From positions 3,010 to 24,992 of the forward strand of contig DNCV01000091.1 of the NCBI GenBank assembly GCA_003484395.1: a DNA stretch of 21,983 nucleotides. The letters run 5' to 3'. The position numbers were made by a program, and so were the translations under genes. Origin of the DNA: Dehalococcoidia bacterium (GTDB lineage Bacteria > Chloroflexota > Dehalococcoidia > GIF9 > UBA5629). Positions 1 through 6,775 of this stretch are shown here, piece by piece. The number at the start of each line of letters is the position of its first letter. Positions within the stretch are counted from its first letter, which is position 1. The notes below the pieces were generated by a model. That model ran no database searches and had not been told where the DNA came from. It saw only the letters and a program-made list of their open reading frames with translations.

Positions 1-22
1 CTACCAACTGAGCTAACGGCCC
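1..22 (-). tRNA. tRNA, 5' end only (cut by window edge)
   Basis: Read on the minus strand, 22 down to 1 gives a 7-base acceptor arm half (GGGCCGT), the universal T8-A9, and the start of a D arm (GCTC, AGTTGGTA, G). This is the canonical tRNA 5' pattern. The anticodon lies outside the window, so the isotype cannot be given. A weak minus-strand promoter (TTTTCA, 17 bases, TATCCT) sits about 25 to 55 bases upstream of the mature 5' end. Confidence 0.8.
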
Positions 23-117
23 GTAGGAAAGCCTGTTGTTTGTTGAGGATAAACCATCGTGTAAAGCCTGAAAAGTCTATCATATAGCTGCAGGTCAATC
101 AACTTATTAAGCATCTC

Positions 118-289
118 GTCATGCTTCTTCCCATTATCGGGATTCTTCTGTCGCTCGCCTGAGGCGAATTTCTCCAGCATGACTGGAGGGTTGTCCCACC
201 GAGGCTATCCGAAGAACATGGGTAGGTCATTTTGACTCCGCTCAGGATGCGGCTGACTTGCGATGACAAAAAGGCGTGCCTTGCATGAC
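118..289. repeat. degenerate dispersed-repeat-like intergenic element
   Basis: The gene-free stretch 23-395 holds this element and no convincing gene. It is bounded by a 7-base inverted pair, GTCATGC at 118-124 and GCATGAC at 283-289. Inside there is a short CGCCT-G-AGGCG hairpin near 157-167. On the minus strand there are phrases of the type ATCCTGAGCGGAGTC, AGCGACAGAAGAATC and GTCATCGC, resembling the short intergenic repeats with 'GTCATT..GAGCGA..GAAGAATC' wording common in many bacterial genomes. A stop-free minus-strand frame (99-353) crosses it but translates to low-quality, repeat-like sequence. Only one copy lies in this window, so repetition itself is inferred. Confidence 0.4.
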
Positions 290-377
290 ATGGAAATAGA
301 TGAACCAAACGAGCATTTGATGTGTGTCTTCCGAATTCGGACTCACGGATCATGGCTATCTTGCTGTTTAGCTTGCA

Positions 378-386
378 TGGTACAAT
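378..386 (+). promoter_or_regulatory. extended -10 promoter for the folate cluster
   Basis: TG-G-TACAAT is a good extended -10 element. A possible -35 (TTGCTG, 361-366) is only 14 bases away, too close to be standard, but extended -10 promoters need little -35 contact. Transcription would start near 392-394, two to four bases before the folP ATG at 396, so the message would be almost leaderless. Confidence 0.45.
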
Positions 387-395
387 AGCGGCACG

Positions 396-1286
396 ATGTC
401 TGGCAGGTTAAGCAAAGCTGAGTTACTGGAATGGAGACGAGCAAGAGAATGGCTAGCCCTTGGCATTACCCGCTGCGGCAATACGTTCTTCGATTGGGGG
501 AAACGTACCTATGTCATGGGCATCATCAATGTCTCTCCGGATTCGTTCTCAGGCGATGGACTCTCCACCGTCGATGCTGCATTGGCCCAGGCACGGGGCT
601 TTGCGGAACAAGGGGTTGACATAATAGATATCGGCGGTGAGTCCACGCGTCCCGGTTCGGAGTCGATATCAGTTGGTAAGGAGCTACAGCGGGTGATCCC
701 TGTGGTGGAACGGTTATCTGGTGAGATAAGAGTGCCCATCAGCGTTGATACCTACAAGTTTGAGGTAGCCAAGCGGGCGTTGGATGCTGGGGCTCATATG
801 CTGAACGATATCTGGACGCTGAAAGATACCAGATTGGCAGGACTGGCTGCGGAACGGAAGGTTCCCATCGTTATAATGAGTAATCAGCGTGATCAGCAGC
901 AAAGATATATCATCCCGGCGGTGCTCGCTGACCTCAAGAGAGCAATAAGCCAAGCCATAGAAAACGGGATGCCGAGGGAGAATATCATCATCGATCCGGG
1001 AATTGGTTTCGGCAAGACCCTCGAACAGAATTGCGAGATCGTTCGCCGCCTCGGCGAGCTTAAGTCTCTTAAACAGCCGATACTGCTGGGCACATCGCGG
1101 AAATCGATGATCGGCCTGGTTCTGGATTTGCCTGCCGATCAGCGGCTGGAGGGTACTGCGGCAACTGTGGCTATCGGCATCGCTGGTGGCGCGGATATCG
1201 TCCGCGTTCACGATGTAAAAGCCATGATACGCGTATGCAAAATGAGCGACGCTATCATCAGGGGATTGCGGGGGCTATCCCGATGA
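396..1286 (+). CDS. folP: dihydropteroate synthase
   Basis: Condenses 6-hydroxymethyl-7,8-dihydropterin diphosphate with p-aminobenzoate to give 7,8-dihydropteroate in the cytoplasm. It is a 296-residue TIM barrel with the family loops in order: GIINVSPDSFSGDG (42-55), DIGGESTRPG (78-87), ISVDT (115-119), ND (137-138), DPGIGFGKT (200-208), LGTSRKSMIG (231-240) and RVHDV (270-274). The usual 'MH' in the middle of the barrel reads MSNQ here. The N-terminus carries about 35 residues before the barrel, and no later Met is available before the essential first loop, so ATG 396 is kept. There is no Shine-Dalgarno upstream; an extended -10 lies only 9 bases before the ATG, suggesting leaderless initiation. 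The stop overlaps the folK start as ATGA. Confidence 0.95.
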   Translation: MSGRLSKAELLEWRRAREWLALGITRCGNTFFDWGKRTYVMGIINVSPDSFSGDGLSTVDAALAQARGFAEQGVDIIDIGGESTRPGSESISVGKELQRVIPVVERLSGEIRVPISVDTYKFEVAKRALDAGAHMLNDIWTLKDTRLAGLAAERKVPIVIMSNQRDQQQRYIIPAVLADLKRAISQAIENGMPRENIIIDPGIGFGKTLEQNCEIVRRLGELKSLKQPILLGTSRKSMIGLVLDLPADQRLEGTAATVAIGIAGGADIVRVHDVKAMIRVCKMSDAIIRGLRGLSR

Positions 1287-1774
1287 CAATTGCTTGTCTC
1301 GGTCTGGGGTCGAACCTGGGAGACAGGGTTACGAATATAAAAAAGGCGCTGGAGATGCTGTCAGAGTATATAATTATGCAGCAGGTCTCGTCTCTCTACG
1401 AGACTGATCCTGTTGGTTACATTGATCAGCCAAAATTTATCAATGTGGTATGCCGTATATCGACGGAGCTGGGTCCGGAGCAGCTTCTCATCATGACAAA
1501 GGCGATCGAGACAACCATGGGACGGAAGGCAAGCTTCCGTAATGCGCCCCGGATCATTGATATCGATATCCTGCTCTTTGATGATATAACGCTGAACTCC
1601 AGCGATCTGGTCATACCTCATCCACGATTGCATGAGAGGGCTTTTGTGCTGGTTCCGCTTGCGGAGATTGCGCCCGATGTCATACATCCCGTTTTGGGAA
1701 AATCTGTGACAACATTGCTCGGAGCGATCGATCCTGCGGGAGTTGTTAAATATACAGAAAAGGTTACTTTGTAA
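1283..1774 (+). CDS. folK: 2-amino-4-hydroxy-6-hydroxymethyldihydropteridine diphosphokinase (HPPK)
   Basis: Transfers diphosphate from ATP to 6-hydroxymethyl-7,8-dihydropterin, making the FolP substrate. It is 163 residues, a normal HPPK length. Visible motifs are the N-terminal GLGSNLGDR (7-15), SSLYETDPVG (36-45), the substrate loop ending FINVV, and the signature RNAPRIIDIDILLFDD (86-101) whose two Asp (93 and 95) bind the magnesium ions, then IPHPRLHERAFVLVPLAEI. The frame is open from an upstream ATG at 1235, but the ATG at 1283 starts exactly where the family does and overlaps the folP stop as ATGA, implying translational coupling. The next gene begins 11 bases after the stop. Confidence 0.95.
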   Translation: MTIACLGLGSNLGDRVTNIKKALEMLSEYIIMQQVSSLYETDPVGYIDQPKFINVVCRISTELGPEQLLIMTKAIETTMGRKASFRNAPRIIDIDILLFDDITLNSSDLVIPHPRLHERAFVLVPLAEIAPDVIHPVLGKSVTTLLGAIDPAGVVKYTEKVTL

Positions 1775-1785
1775 AAGGAGAAGCC

Positions 1786-2154
1786 ATGTATCAGATATCG
1801 GTTGAACATCATTTCGATGCGGCGCACTTCCTCAGAGAATACCGGGGAAAATGTGAGAGCCTTCATGGGCATCGATTCAAGGTCGTTGTAACGCTGAAGA
1901 CAGGCAAGCTTACCGATATCGGATTGGCTTATGATTTTACCGACCTTAAAAGGCATCTGAAAGAAGTGCTCTCTTCATACGATCACGTTTGTATCAACGA
2001 TGTGCCGCCGTTCGATCAAATCAATCCGTCATCGGAGAACATTGCGAAGACGATCTATGACAGGCTAACAGCGAAGCTGCCCGATGGCGTTAACCTCGCC
2101 CAGGTGGAAGTTTGGGAATCTCCGGTAACGCATGTGACCTATAGCCCTGATTAA
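1786..2154 (+). CDS. 6-pyruvoyl-tetrahydropterin synthase / QueD family, probable FolB substitute
   Basis: A 122-residue COG0720 (T-fold) enzyme. Zinc ligands are His14 (in DAAH) and His27/His29 (LHGH); Asp66-His67 (YDHV) match the family catalytic pair and Glu111 (VWES) anchors the pterin. The catalytic segment is C23-E24-S25-L26-H27-G28-H29, combining the QueD pattern C-x3-HGH with the PTPS-III pattern E-x2-HGH. From what I recall of the family, this combined CE-x2-HGH form marks enzymes able to cleave dihydroneopterin triphosphate to 6-hydroxymethyl-dihydropterin, bypassing FolB. It lies 11 bases after folK, with an AAGGAG ribosome site, and no folB or queuosine gene is nearby. A folate role is therefore more likely than a purely queuosine one, but QueD activity cannot be excluded. 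Confidence 0.9.
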   Translation: MYQISVEHHFDAAHFLREYRGKCESLHGHRFKVVVTLKTGKLTDIGLAYDFTDLKRHLKEVLSSYDHVCINDVPPFDQINPSSENIAKTIYDRLTAKLPDGVNLAQVEVWESPVTHVTYSPD

Positions 2155-2155
2155 T

Positions 2156-2755
2156 TTAATCGAACAGATATGACCACAGCGATTTTTTAACGTAGTTGGT
2201 AACCGATCGCTCTTTTTGTGCCTGAATCTGAACGTCACGGTATTTTACAACATCACGTGTTTTGGTAATGCTCCTGGTTTTCGTTACCTGTTCAGGGTAG
2301 CTCACATCGATGATTATCTTGGCCATTCCGTTGTTTCCCCACCAGTAATCATAGGGGAAAAAGCGAAAGACGTGGCCATCAGGATCGGGAGCAGGTGTGT
2401 ACCAGATAGTCGGGTAGGAATAGGAGTATCCTCCATAGTTCTGCATGGTGATAGTGATGGTCGATTGCGGTTTATCGATAGTGAACGTGCGCGTCCAGTT
2501 GGCGATGTATGTCGTATCGTTATAGATCGTCTCTGTCCTTGTCTCGGTCGTGGTGTAGGGCTCCTGGTCTACGTACGTTTCCGTTACTGTATACGGCTGC
2601 TGCTGGGTTTCCGTTACCCAGTATTTCTCGGTTACCTGAACCGGCACGGTTTTAAGAGGAATGGCGAAAACGATGGCGATGATTACCAGAGGTGTCAGCG
2701 CAAAAACGATGAATTTCCAATAGCTTTTAAACGCATCTCCAATTTTATTTGCCAT
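2156..2755 (-). CDS. Thr/Tyr-rich single-span membrane protein, unknown function
   Basis: A 199-residue protein I cannot assign. A hydrophobic span at about residues 13-35 (FIVFALTPLVIIAIVFAIPL) follows a short N-terminal tail with two Lys and is probably a signal anchor, placing most of the protein outside. After it come imperfect repeats of the form 'Y-x-V/T-T-E-T' (about residues 40-80), then an aromatic, Gly/Tyr/Pro-rich middle (YGGYSYSYPTIW) and a second Thr/Arg/Lys-rich run (TKTRSITKTRDVVKYRD). The start at 2755 has a GGAGG site a few bases upstream (2762-2766 on the plus strand). An exact TATAAT lies upstream at 2792-2797. It converges on the pterin synthase gene with a single base between the stop codons. 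Confidence 0.8.
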   Translation of the reverse strand: MANKIGDAFKSYWKFIVFALTPLVIIAIVFAIPLKTVPVQVTEKYWVTETQQQPYTVTETYVDQEPYTTTETRTETIYNDTTYIANWTRTFTIDKPQSTITITMQNYGGYSYSYPTIWYTPAPDPDGHVFRFFPYDYWWGNNGMAKIIIDVSYPEQVTKTRSITKTRDVVKYRDVQIQAQKERSVTNYVKKSLWSYLFD

Positions 2756-2791
2756 TACCTGCCTCCTGTCATGTTATCGGTACTGTTATTG

Positions 2792-2797
2792 ATTATA
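2792..2797 (-). promoter_or_regulatory. -10 element for the Thr/Tyr-rich membrane protein gene
   Basis: An exact minus-strand TATAAT lies about 37 bases upstream of the start codon at 2755. No good -35 is visible at 16-18 bases; that position is occupied by the -35 of the divergent promoter at 2818-2823, so the two promoters would overlap back to back. Confidence 0.4.
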
Positions 2798-2817
2798 GCA
2801 CTGATTTCATCGGGCTA

Positions 2818-2847
2818 TTGACACGTTAATTAGCTCAGGGTTACCAT
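2818..2847 (+). promoter_or_regulatory. sigma-70-type promoter upstream of the GYD-domain gene
   Basis: A perfect -35 TTGACA (2818-2823) is followed after 18 bases by TACCAT (2842-2847), a 4-of-6 match to the -10. The transcript would start near 2854, leaving a leader of about 70 bases. A 7-base inverted repeat (CTCAGGG 2834-2840, CCCTGAG 2874-2880) straddles the -10 and predicted start site and could be an operator. Confidence 0.45.
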
Positions 2848-2925
2848 ACAGAAAATAATTCGATAGTTATGCGCCCTGAGTTTTAAGGAAAAACATTGGC
2901 GTGTTATCTTAAACAGGAGGATGGA

Positions 2926-3228
2926 ATGGCCGTTTATCTTATGCTTACAACATTGACTGACGAGGGAAGGAAAACAATAGAGGATTTTCCTGAGAAATTA
3001 AAGGAATTAAACAACGAGCTGGAGTTTATGGGTGTTAAGATAGTCGCGCAGTATGCGCTGCTTGGTCAGTATGATTTCGTTAACATTATTGAAGCTCCGA
3101 GCGATGAGGTTGCAGCCAAGATATCCATCCATTTGAGTGCCCATGCAAATTTAAATACGCTGTCGCTTCCGGCGATACCGCTTGACAAGCTGATCGATAC
3201 CCTCAAGAAAAAGCCTCAGCCTTTCTAG
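2926..3228 (+). CDS. GYD-domain protein
   Basis: A 100-residue protein of the GYD family (PF08734-like), small ferredoxin-fold-like proteins of unknown biochemical function. Recognisable features are the opening 'VYLMLTTLTDEGRKTIEDFPEKL' type strand-helix, and the signature region in which the strand AQYALLGQYDFVNIIEAP includes the G-x-Y-D motif. A TTG at 2896 could open a 110-residue frame, but ATG 2926 is chosen because a perfect AGGAGG (2915-2920) sits five bases before it and because the family begins here. The helicase gene starts 24 bases downstream, so the two may share a transcript. No link between them is known to me. Confidence 0.88.
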   Translation: MAVYLMLTTLTDEGRKTIEDFPEKLKELNNELEFMGVKIVAQYALLGQYDFVNIIEAPSDEVAAKISIHLSAHANLNTLSLPAIPLDKLIDTLKKKPQPF

Positions 3229-3252
3229 GGTATCCTTTACCGCCAGATAACT

Positions 3253-4824
3253 ATGCCGAAATCGAAGTCCAAGCAAACAGGCATTGAGATTAACGAGCAA
3301 TTCCAGCGTGCGCTCGATATGATGGAGCGCACCGGCAACAATGTTTTCATCACCGGGCGCGCAGGAACAGGCAAATCAACACTGCTCGAATACTTCCGCA
3401 CTATCACCATGAAAAAAGTAGCGGTTCTGGCCCCGACCGGTGTAGCCGCACTCAATGTGAAAGGGCAAACCATTCACTCATTTTTTAAATTCAAACCGGA
3501 CATCACGCTGCAGAAAGTCAAACGAATCAAGAAGGATGATGATCATTCGGCAACTATTTATGAGAAACTCGATAGTATCGTTATCGATGAAATTTCGATG
3601 GTGCGCGCCGATCTCCTCGATTGCGTCGATAAATTTTTGCGATTGAACGGGCAGAGAAAAAACACCCCGTTCGGTGGTATTCAGATGATCTTCGTCGGCG
3701 ATCTCTACCAGCTCCCGCCGGTGGTCAAGAGCGATGAAAAAGCGATCTTCAGTGTTAACTACGAGACTCCCTATTTTTTCAGCGCTCAGGCATTCGAACA
3801 TCTGAAAGTAGAATTCATCGAACTTGAGAAAATATACCGGCAGCATGACGACAGGTTCATTGATCTGCTCAACGCCATACGTAACAACTCGATCACTGAA
3901 GCGGAGTTGAAGACGCTGAACAGGCGATATATAGATGACTACAAGCCTCCCCAAAATGATTTTTATATTTACCTGACGACGACGAATAAAACAGCCGACC
4001 TTATCAATGCAAAGCAACTCGAAACGCTCCACGGAGATATACATCTGTTCACCGGAACTCTCGAGGGAGATTTTGGCAAAGAATCGCTGCCTACAGCAAT
4101 TGAATTGCAGCTTAAGGTGGGTGCGCAGATTATGATGTTGAACAACGATGCCGCCGGACGCTGGGTCAACGGCACTATCGGAAAAGTGACCGGTATAGAG
4201 ACCATTGAGACGAACGATACCGTTATAATCGCTGAACTCGCTAACGGTGATACGGTGACGATATCCCCCTATACATGGGAGATATTTAAATTCTTTATCA
4301 AAGATGCAGCGCTGGAATCGGAGATCGTCGGCAGGTTTACACAGTATCCGTTGATGCTGGCTTGGGCAGTAACCATACACAAAGGACAGGGAAAAACATT
4401 CGAGAAAGTCATCATCGATATCGGCAGGGGAACGTTCGCCCACGGACAGATGTATGTTGCACTGAGCCGGTGCACACGCCTCGACGGCATTGTGCTGAAA
4501 CAGCCGGTACTGAAAAAGCATATCTGGATGGATTACAGGGTGGTGAAATTTCTGACGAAATACCAGTACAGTAAAGCGGACAAGACATGTTCAGTCGATG
4601 ATAAGGTCGGGATCATTCAACGGGCAATTGAAAACGGGGCCGCATTGCGTATTGTCTATCTCAAGCCTAACGATGAGAAATCGAAACGTGTCATCGAACC
4701 TCGACACGTCGGTGAGATGGAGTATAATGGAGTTAAATACATCGGGATCCGCGCCTTCTGCCATACACGTAAAGAGGACAGGACATTCAGAGTGGACAGA
4801 ATTTTAGAGATAGAGGAAGTATGA
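3253..4824 (+). CDS. PIF1-like superfamily 1B helicase with C-terminal WYL-like domain
   Basis: A 523-residue protein. ATP-binding and helicase motifs appear in order: Walker A GRAGTGKS (35-42), motif Ia APTGVAALNVKGQTIHSFF (60-78), Walker B IVIDEIS (109-115), motif III GDLYQLPP (149-156), an arginine-containing segment near 191-197 (LEKIYRQ), motif V AVTIHKGQGKTF (372-383) and motif VI YVALSR (401-406). This order and wording are typical of PIF1/RecD2-type 5'-3' DNA helicases. The final ~75 residues (from about 450) form a separate module with 'AIENGAALRIVYLKPN...RVIEPRHVGEMEYNGVKYIGIRAF', read as a WYL-like ligand or nucleic-acid sensing domain. No strong ribosome site precedes ATG 3253. 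The stop overlaps the next gene as ATGA. Confidence 0.92.
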   Translation: MPKSKSKQTGIEINEQFQRALDMMERTGNNVFITGRAGTGKSTLLEYFRTITMKKVAVLAPTGVAALNVKGQTIHSFFKFKPDITLQKVKRIKKDDDHSATIYEKLDSIVIDEISMVRADLLDCVDKFLRLNGQRKNTPFGGIQMIFVGDLYQLPPVVKSDEKAIFSVNYETPYFFSAQAFEHLKVEFIELEKIYRQHDDRFIDLLNAIRNNSITEAELKTLNRRYIDDYKPPQNDFYIYLTTTNKTADLINAKQLETLHGDIHLFTGTLEGDFGKESLPTAIELQLKVGAQIMMLNNDAAGRWVNGTIGKVTGIETIETNDTVIIAELANGDTVTISPYTWEIFKFFIKDAALESEIVGRFTQYPLMLAWAVTIHKGQGKTFEKVIIDIGRGTFAHGQMYVALSRCTRLDGIVLKQPVLKKHIWMDYRVVKFLTKYQYSKADKTCSVDDKVGIIQRAIENGAALRIVYLKPNDEKSKRVIEPRHVGEMEYNGVKYIGIRAFCHTRKEDRTFRVDRILEIEEV

Positions 4825-5117
4825 AAAGCAGGGCAATAACTAATAAGGAATCCCTTCAATCCCTTCGGAATATCGGCCCCAAGCTTGAGGAGAAGCTGAA
4901 TCTCATCGGCATTGACAGCATCGATGAATTCTTAGCAGTAGACCCCGAGGTTTTATACGAGAAACTGGAGAAAAAGCTCGGCTGCCACGTTGACCCCTGT
5001 GTGCTTTATGCCTTCAAAGGCGCTCAGATAAATCTGCCGTGGCCTGAATGCAAACGGTTTTACGCCGACAGAAGTTCGGCAAAGAAGAAGCTTAAAAATG
5101 CCCCTTATCGCCGCTGA
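4821..5117 (+). CDS. helix-hairpin-helix protein, Cdd1 ('pathogenicity locus') family-like
   Basis: A 98-residue basic protein. Residues 11-35 (SLQSLRNIGPKLEEKLNLIGIDS) form a helix-hairpin-helix with the typical N-I-G-P-K turn, which contacts DNA backbone in related proteins. The second half carries D-P-E-x-L-Y-E-K-L and H-V-D-P-C-V-L-Y-A-F, wording I associate with the Cdd1 / TfoX C-terminal-like family. The C-terminal tail is rich in Lys and Arg. Its ATG overlaps the helicase stop codon (ATGA), so the two are translationally coupled and probably functional partners in DNA metabolism. The exact role is unknown; 'pathogenicity' is only a historical family name. Confidence 0.82.
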   Translation: MKSRAITNKESLQSLRNIGPKLEEKLNLIGIDSIDEFLAVDPEVLYEKLEKKLGCHVDPCVLYAFKGAQINLPWPECKRFYADRSSAKKKLKNAPYRR

Positions 5118-5157
5118 CAGGCATCGTTACCTCGTATCCGAGAATATTATTGCCATC

Positions 5158-5793
5158 TCACAGTGACTTAAGCGCTTCTTCTATTTCCGCTGTATCCTTG
5201 AAAGCGCCCGTTTTTACGCTTTTTATTATTCCTTTGGCGTCAATCAGATACGTTCCGGGACAACAGGGCTCATCATAGAGTCGATTGACAACCCGATCGG
5301 AATCGAGAAGGGCGGGAAAAGTATAACCGTAGCTTTTCATGAACGTCTCGACGCCTTCGGCGCTGCCGCCTAGATTGACGGCGAGCACAACCAAATCATC
5401 GGCCGCCCGGTGAGCTTCCCAGACCTTCTGAATATGCGGCATCTCCTCCACGCACTTTGGACAACCGATATCCCAGAAATGGAGAAGGACGTTTTTACCT
5501 ATGTAATCGCTCAACTTTATATCCCTGCCGTCAGGTGTCTTGAGAGTAAAGTCGGGAGCCGTGTCTCCGATCTGGAAACCGATTTGACCGGAAGCAGCGA
5601 TGCTTGGCGGAGAAAGCCGAACGGCGCTATTGTCGGATACATGAGGCGCTGTAGTGCGATTATCTGTCGCCGAGATAACCGCAGTAAGATTATCGGATGG
5701 GGACGATGGGTAAACAGCGGGCGACGGTGCGCCGCATGATAACAGGATTACACCGATACATAGCGTACCAATCTGCATCCCCCTGCATTTCAC
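5158..5793 (-). CDS. TlpA/redoxin-family thioredoxin-like lipoprotein
   Basis: A thiol-disulfide oxidoreductase or peroxiredoxin-like protein, probably membrane-anchored outside the cytoplasm. With the GTG at 5793 as start it has 211 residues. An N-terminal signal (K2, R4, then a hydrophobic run) ends in LLSC, with Cys20 as the likely lipidated residue. A Ser/Thr/Pro-rich linker follows, then the redoxin fold: GDTAPDFTLKTPDG, and the active-site FWDIGCPKC with Cys111/Cys114. The cis-Pro region reads CCPGTYLID, so two extra Cys (177, 178) sit beside the active site, which is unusual. The frame is open upstream to 5868, but GTG 5793 avoids overlap with rluB and has AGGTGA four bases before it; ATG 5778 is an alternative. 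Confidence 0.88.
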   Translation of the reverse strand: MKCRGMQIGTLCIGVILLSCGAPSPAVYPSSPSDNLTAVISATDNRTTAPHVSDNSAVRLSPPSIAASGQIGFQIGDTAPDFTLKTPDGRDIKLSDYIGKNVLLHFWDIGCPKCVEEMPHIQKVWEAHRAADDLVVLAVNLGGSAEGVETFMKSYGYTFPALLDSDRVVNRLYDEPCCPGTYLIDAKGIIKSVKTGAFKDTAEIEEALKSL

Positions 5794-5797
5794 GGCT

Positions 5798-5803
5798 TCA
5801 CCT
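5798..5803 (-). promoter_or_regulatory. ribosome binding site that sets the redoxin start
   Basis: AGGTGA on the minus strand contains the rluB stop codon (TGA, 5800-5798) and lies four bases before GTG 5793. A ribosome terminating on rluB would be placed to restart on the redoxin gene. Confidence 0.55.
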
Positions 5804-6772
5804 GTGCGATCTACGCTGCCCGCCGGGAGGCGGCTGGGGCACGAATTTGTGCTGTCGATTGGATTCAAGCCGCCTCTCGCGATGAGGCGATAGGTGGGTC
5901 GACGCCTTTATGCTCAACCGGGCTATCTCTTCGTCCGTCAACTCCCGTACACTACCTTCAGGCAGCGTGCCCAGTTCGAGCGGCCCTACCCTGATCCTTT
6001 TCAACGCCGTAACCCGATAGCCGATAGCTTCAAAAGTGCGACGTATCTGGCGTTTTTTGCCTTCATGGATAATCATGCGATAGTTGAAAGGCAACTGCCC
6101 CCTGACCTCGGTCAGCATCGCTGGGCCGGTAACGCCTTCTTCCAACGGCACGCCCGTTCTGACTGCTTCGAGTTCTCCCTGAGCAAGCCTGCCGTTAACG
6201 GCCACGAGGTATTCCTTCTCATGTTCGAATTTGGGATGCGTCAGCCGGTAGGTAAGGTCGCCGTCGTTTGTGATCAATAATAATCCGGCGCTCTCTCTAT
6301 CCAGCCGTCCTACCGGATACAGCCCCAGATTCCGATACTTAGGGGGTAATAATTCCATAACGGTCGTCCGTCCCATCTCATCATTGGTCGTCGTTACCAC
6401 GCCGGGCGGCTTATTGAATATCAGGACGATTCTTCGAAACAGATTTGGTTGAATTCGTTTGCCGTTGATGACAACGATATCTTTCTTCAAATTTACCGGC
6501 AGCGAAAAATTTTCAACAGGCTTTCCATTAACCGTAACTCTGCCGTATTTAATGGCCGCGGCAACATCCCTTCGTGAACCGATGCGGTTCGATGTCAGCG
6601 TTTTAAGCAGCGGCCCCCGGTCAATCTGTGGCGTTTTTACAACGGCAGTCGTTTTACTCAAAGGCGCCTTGGCCTGCTTATGCGCCCTGCTGTGCGGAAT
6701 CGCTGTTGAACGTTTCTCCGTTCCAACGCTTTTTAGCCTGCGCTCCCCGTATCTATTTACCCTATGCGTCAT
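5798..6772 (-). CDS. rluB: RluB/RsuA-family rRNA pseudouridine synthase
   Basis: Isomerises a uridine in ribosomal RNA, by family most likely in helix 89/90 of 23S rRNA. The 324-residue protein has a basic N-terminal extension (1-50), an S4 RNA-binding domain (about 54-100, with NRIGSRRDVAAAIKYGRVTVNG), and the catalytic domain: NKPPGVVTTTND (120-131), YPVGRLDRESAGLLLITNDGDL (152-173) with catalytic Asp158, HEKEYLV (184-190) and EGKKRQIRR (237-245). It is longer than usual at both ends; the last 40 residues (Arg/Ser/Pro/Gly-rich) match nothing I recognise. Choice between RluB, RluE and RsuA rests on overall wording, so specificity is less certain than family. It is followed four bases after its stop by the redoxin start. 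Confidence 0.92.
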   Translation of the reverse strand: MTHRVNRYGERRLKSVGTEKRSTAIPHSRAHKQAKAPLSKTTAVVKTPQIDRGPLLKTLTSNRIGSRRDVAAAIKYGRVTVNGKPVENFSLPVNLKKDIVVINGKRIQPNLFRRIVLIFNKPPGVVTTTNDEMGRTTVMELLPPKYRNLGLYPVGRLDRESAGLLLITNDGDLTYRLTHPKFEHEKEYLVAVNGRLAQGELEAVRTGVPLEEGVTGPAMLTEVRGQLPFNYRMIIHEGKKRQIRRTFEAIGYRVTALKRIRVGPLELGTLPEGSVRELTDEEIARLSIKASTHLSPHRERRLESNRQHKFVPQPPPGGQRRSHR

Positions 6773-6775
6773 CGA

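Noticed and set aside
99..353. 84-codon minus-strand frame beside the tRNA
   Set aside because: The translation looks like read-through of an intergenic repeat, has no ribosome site or recognisable domain, and lies in the repeat-like element.
1786..2154. Plain annotation as queD for queuosine synthesis
   Set aside because: The CE-x2-HGH site and position in a folate cluster make a folate role at least as likely, so no queD symbol is given.
3478..4521. 347-codon minus-strand frame
   Set aside because: It lies wholly antisense to the helicase, whose motifs are in correct order. The opposite-strand translation resembles nothing.
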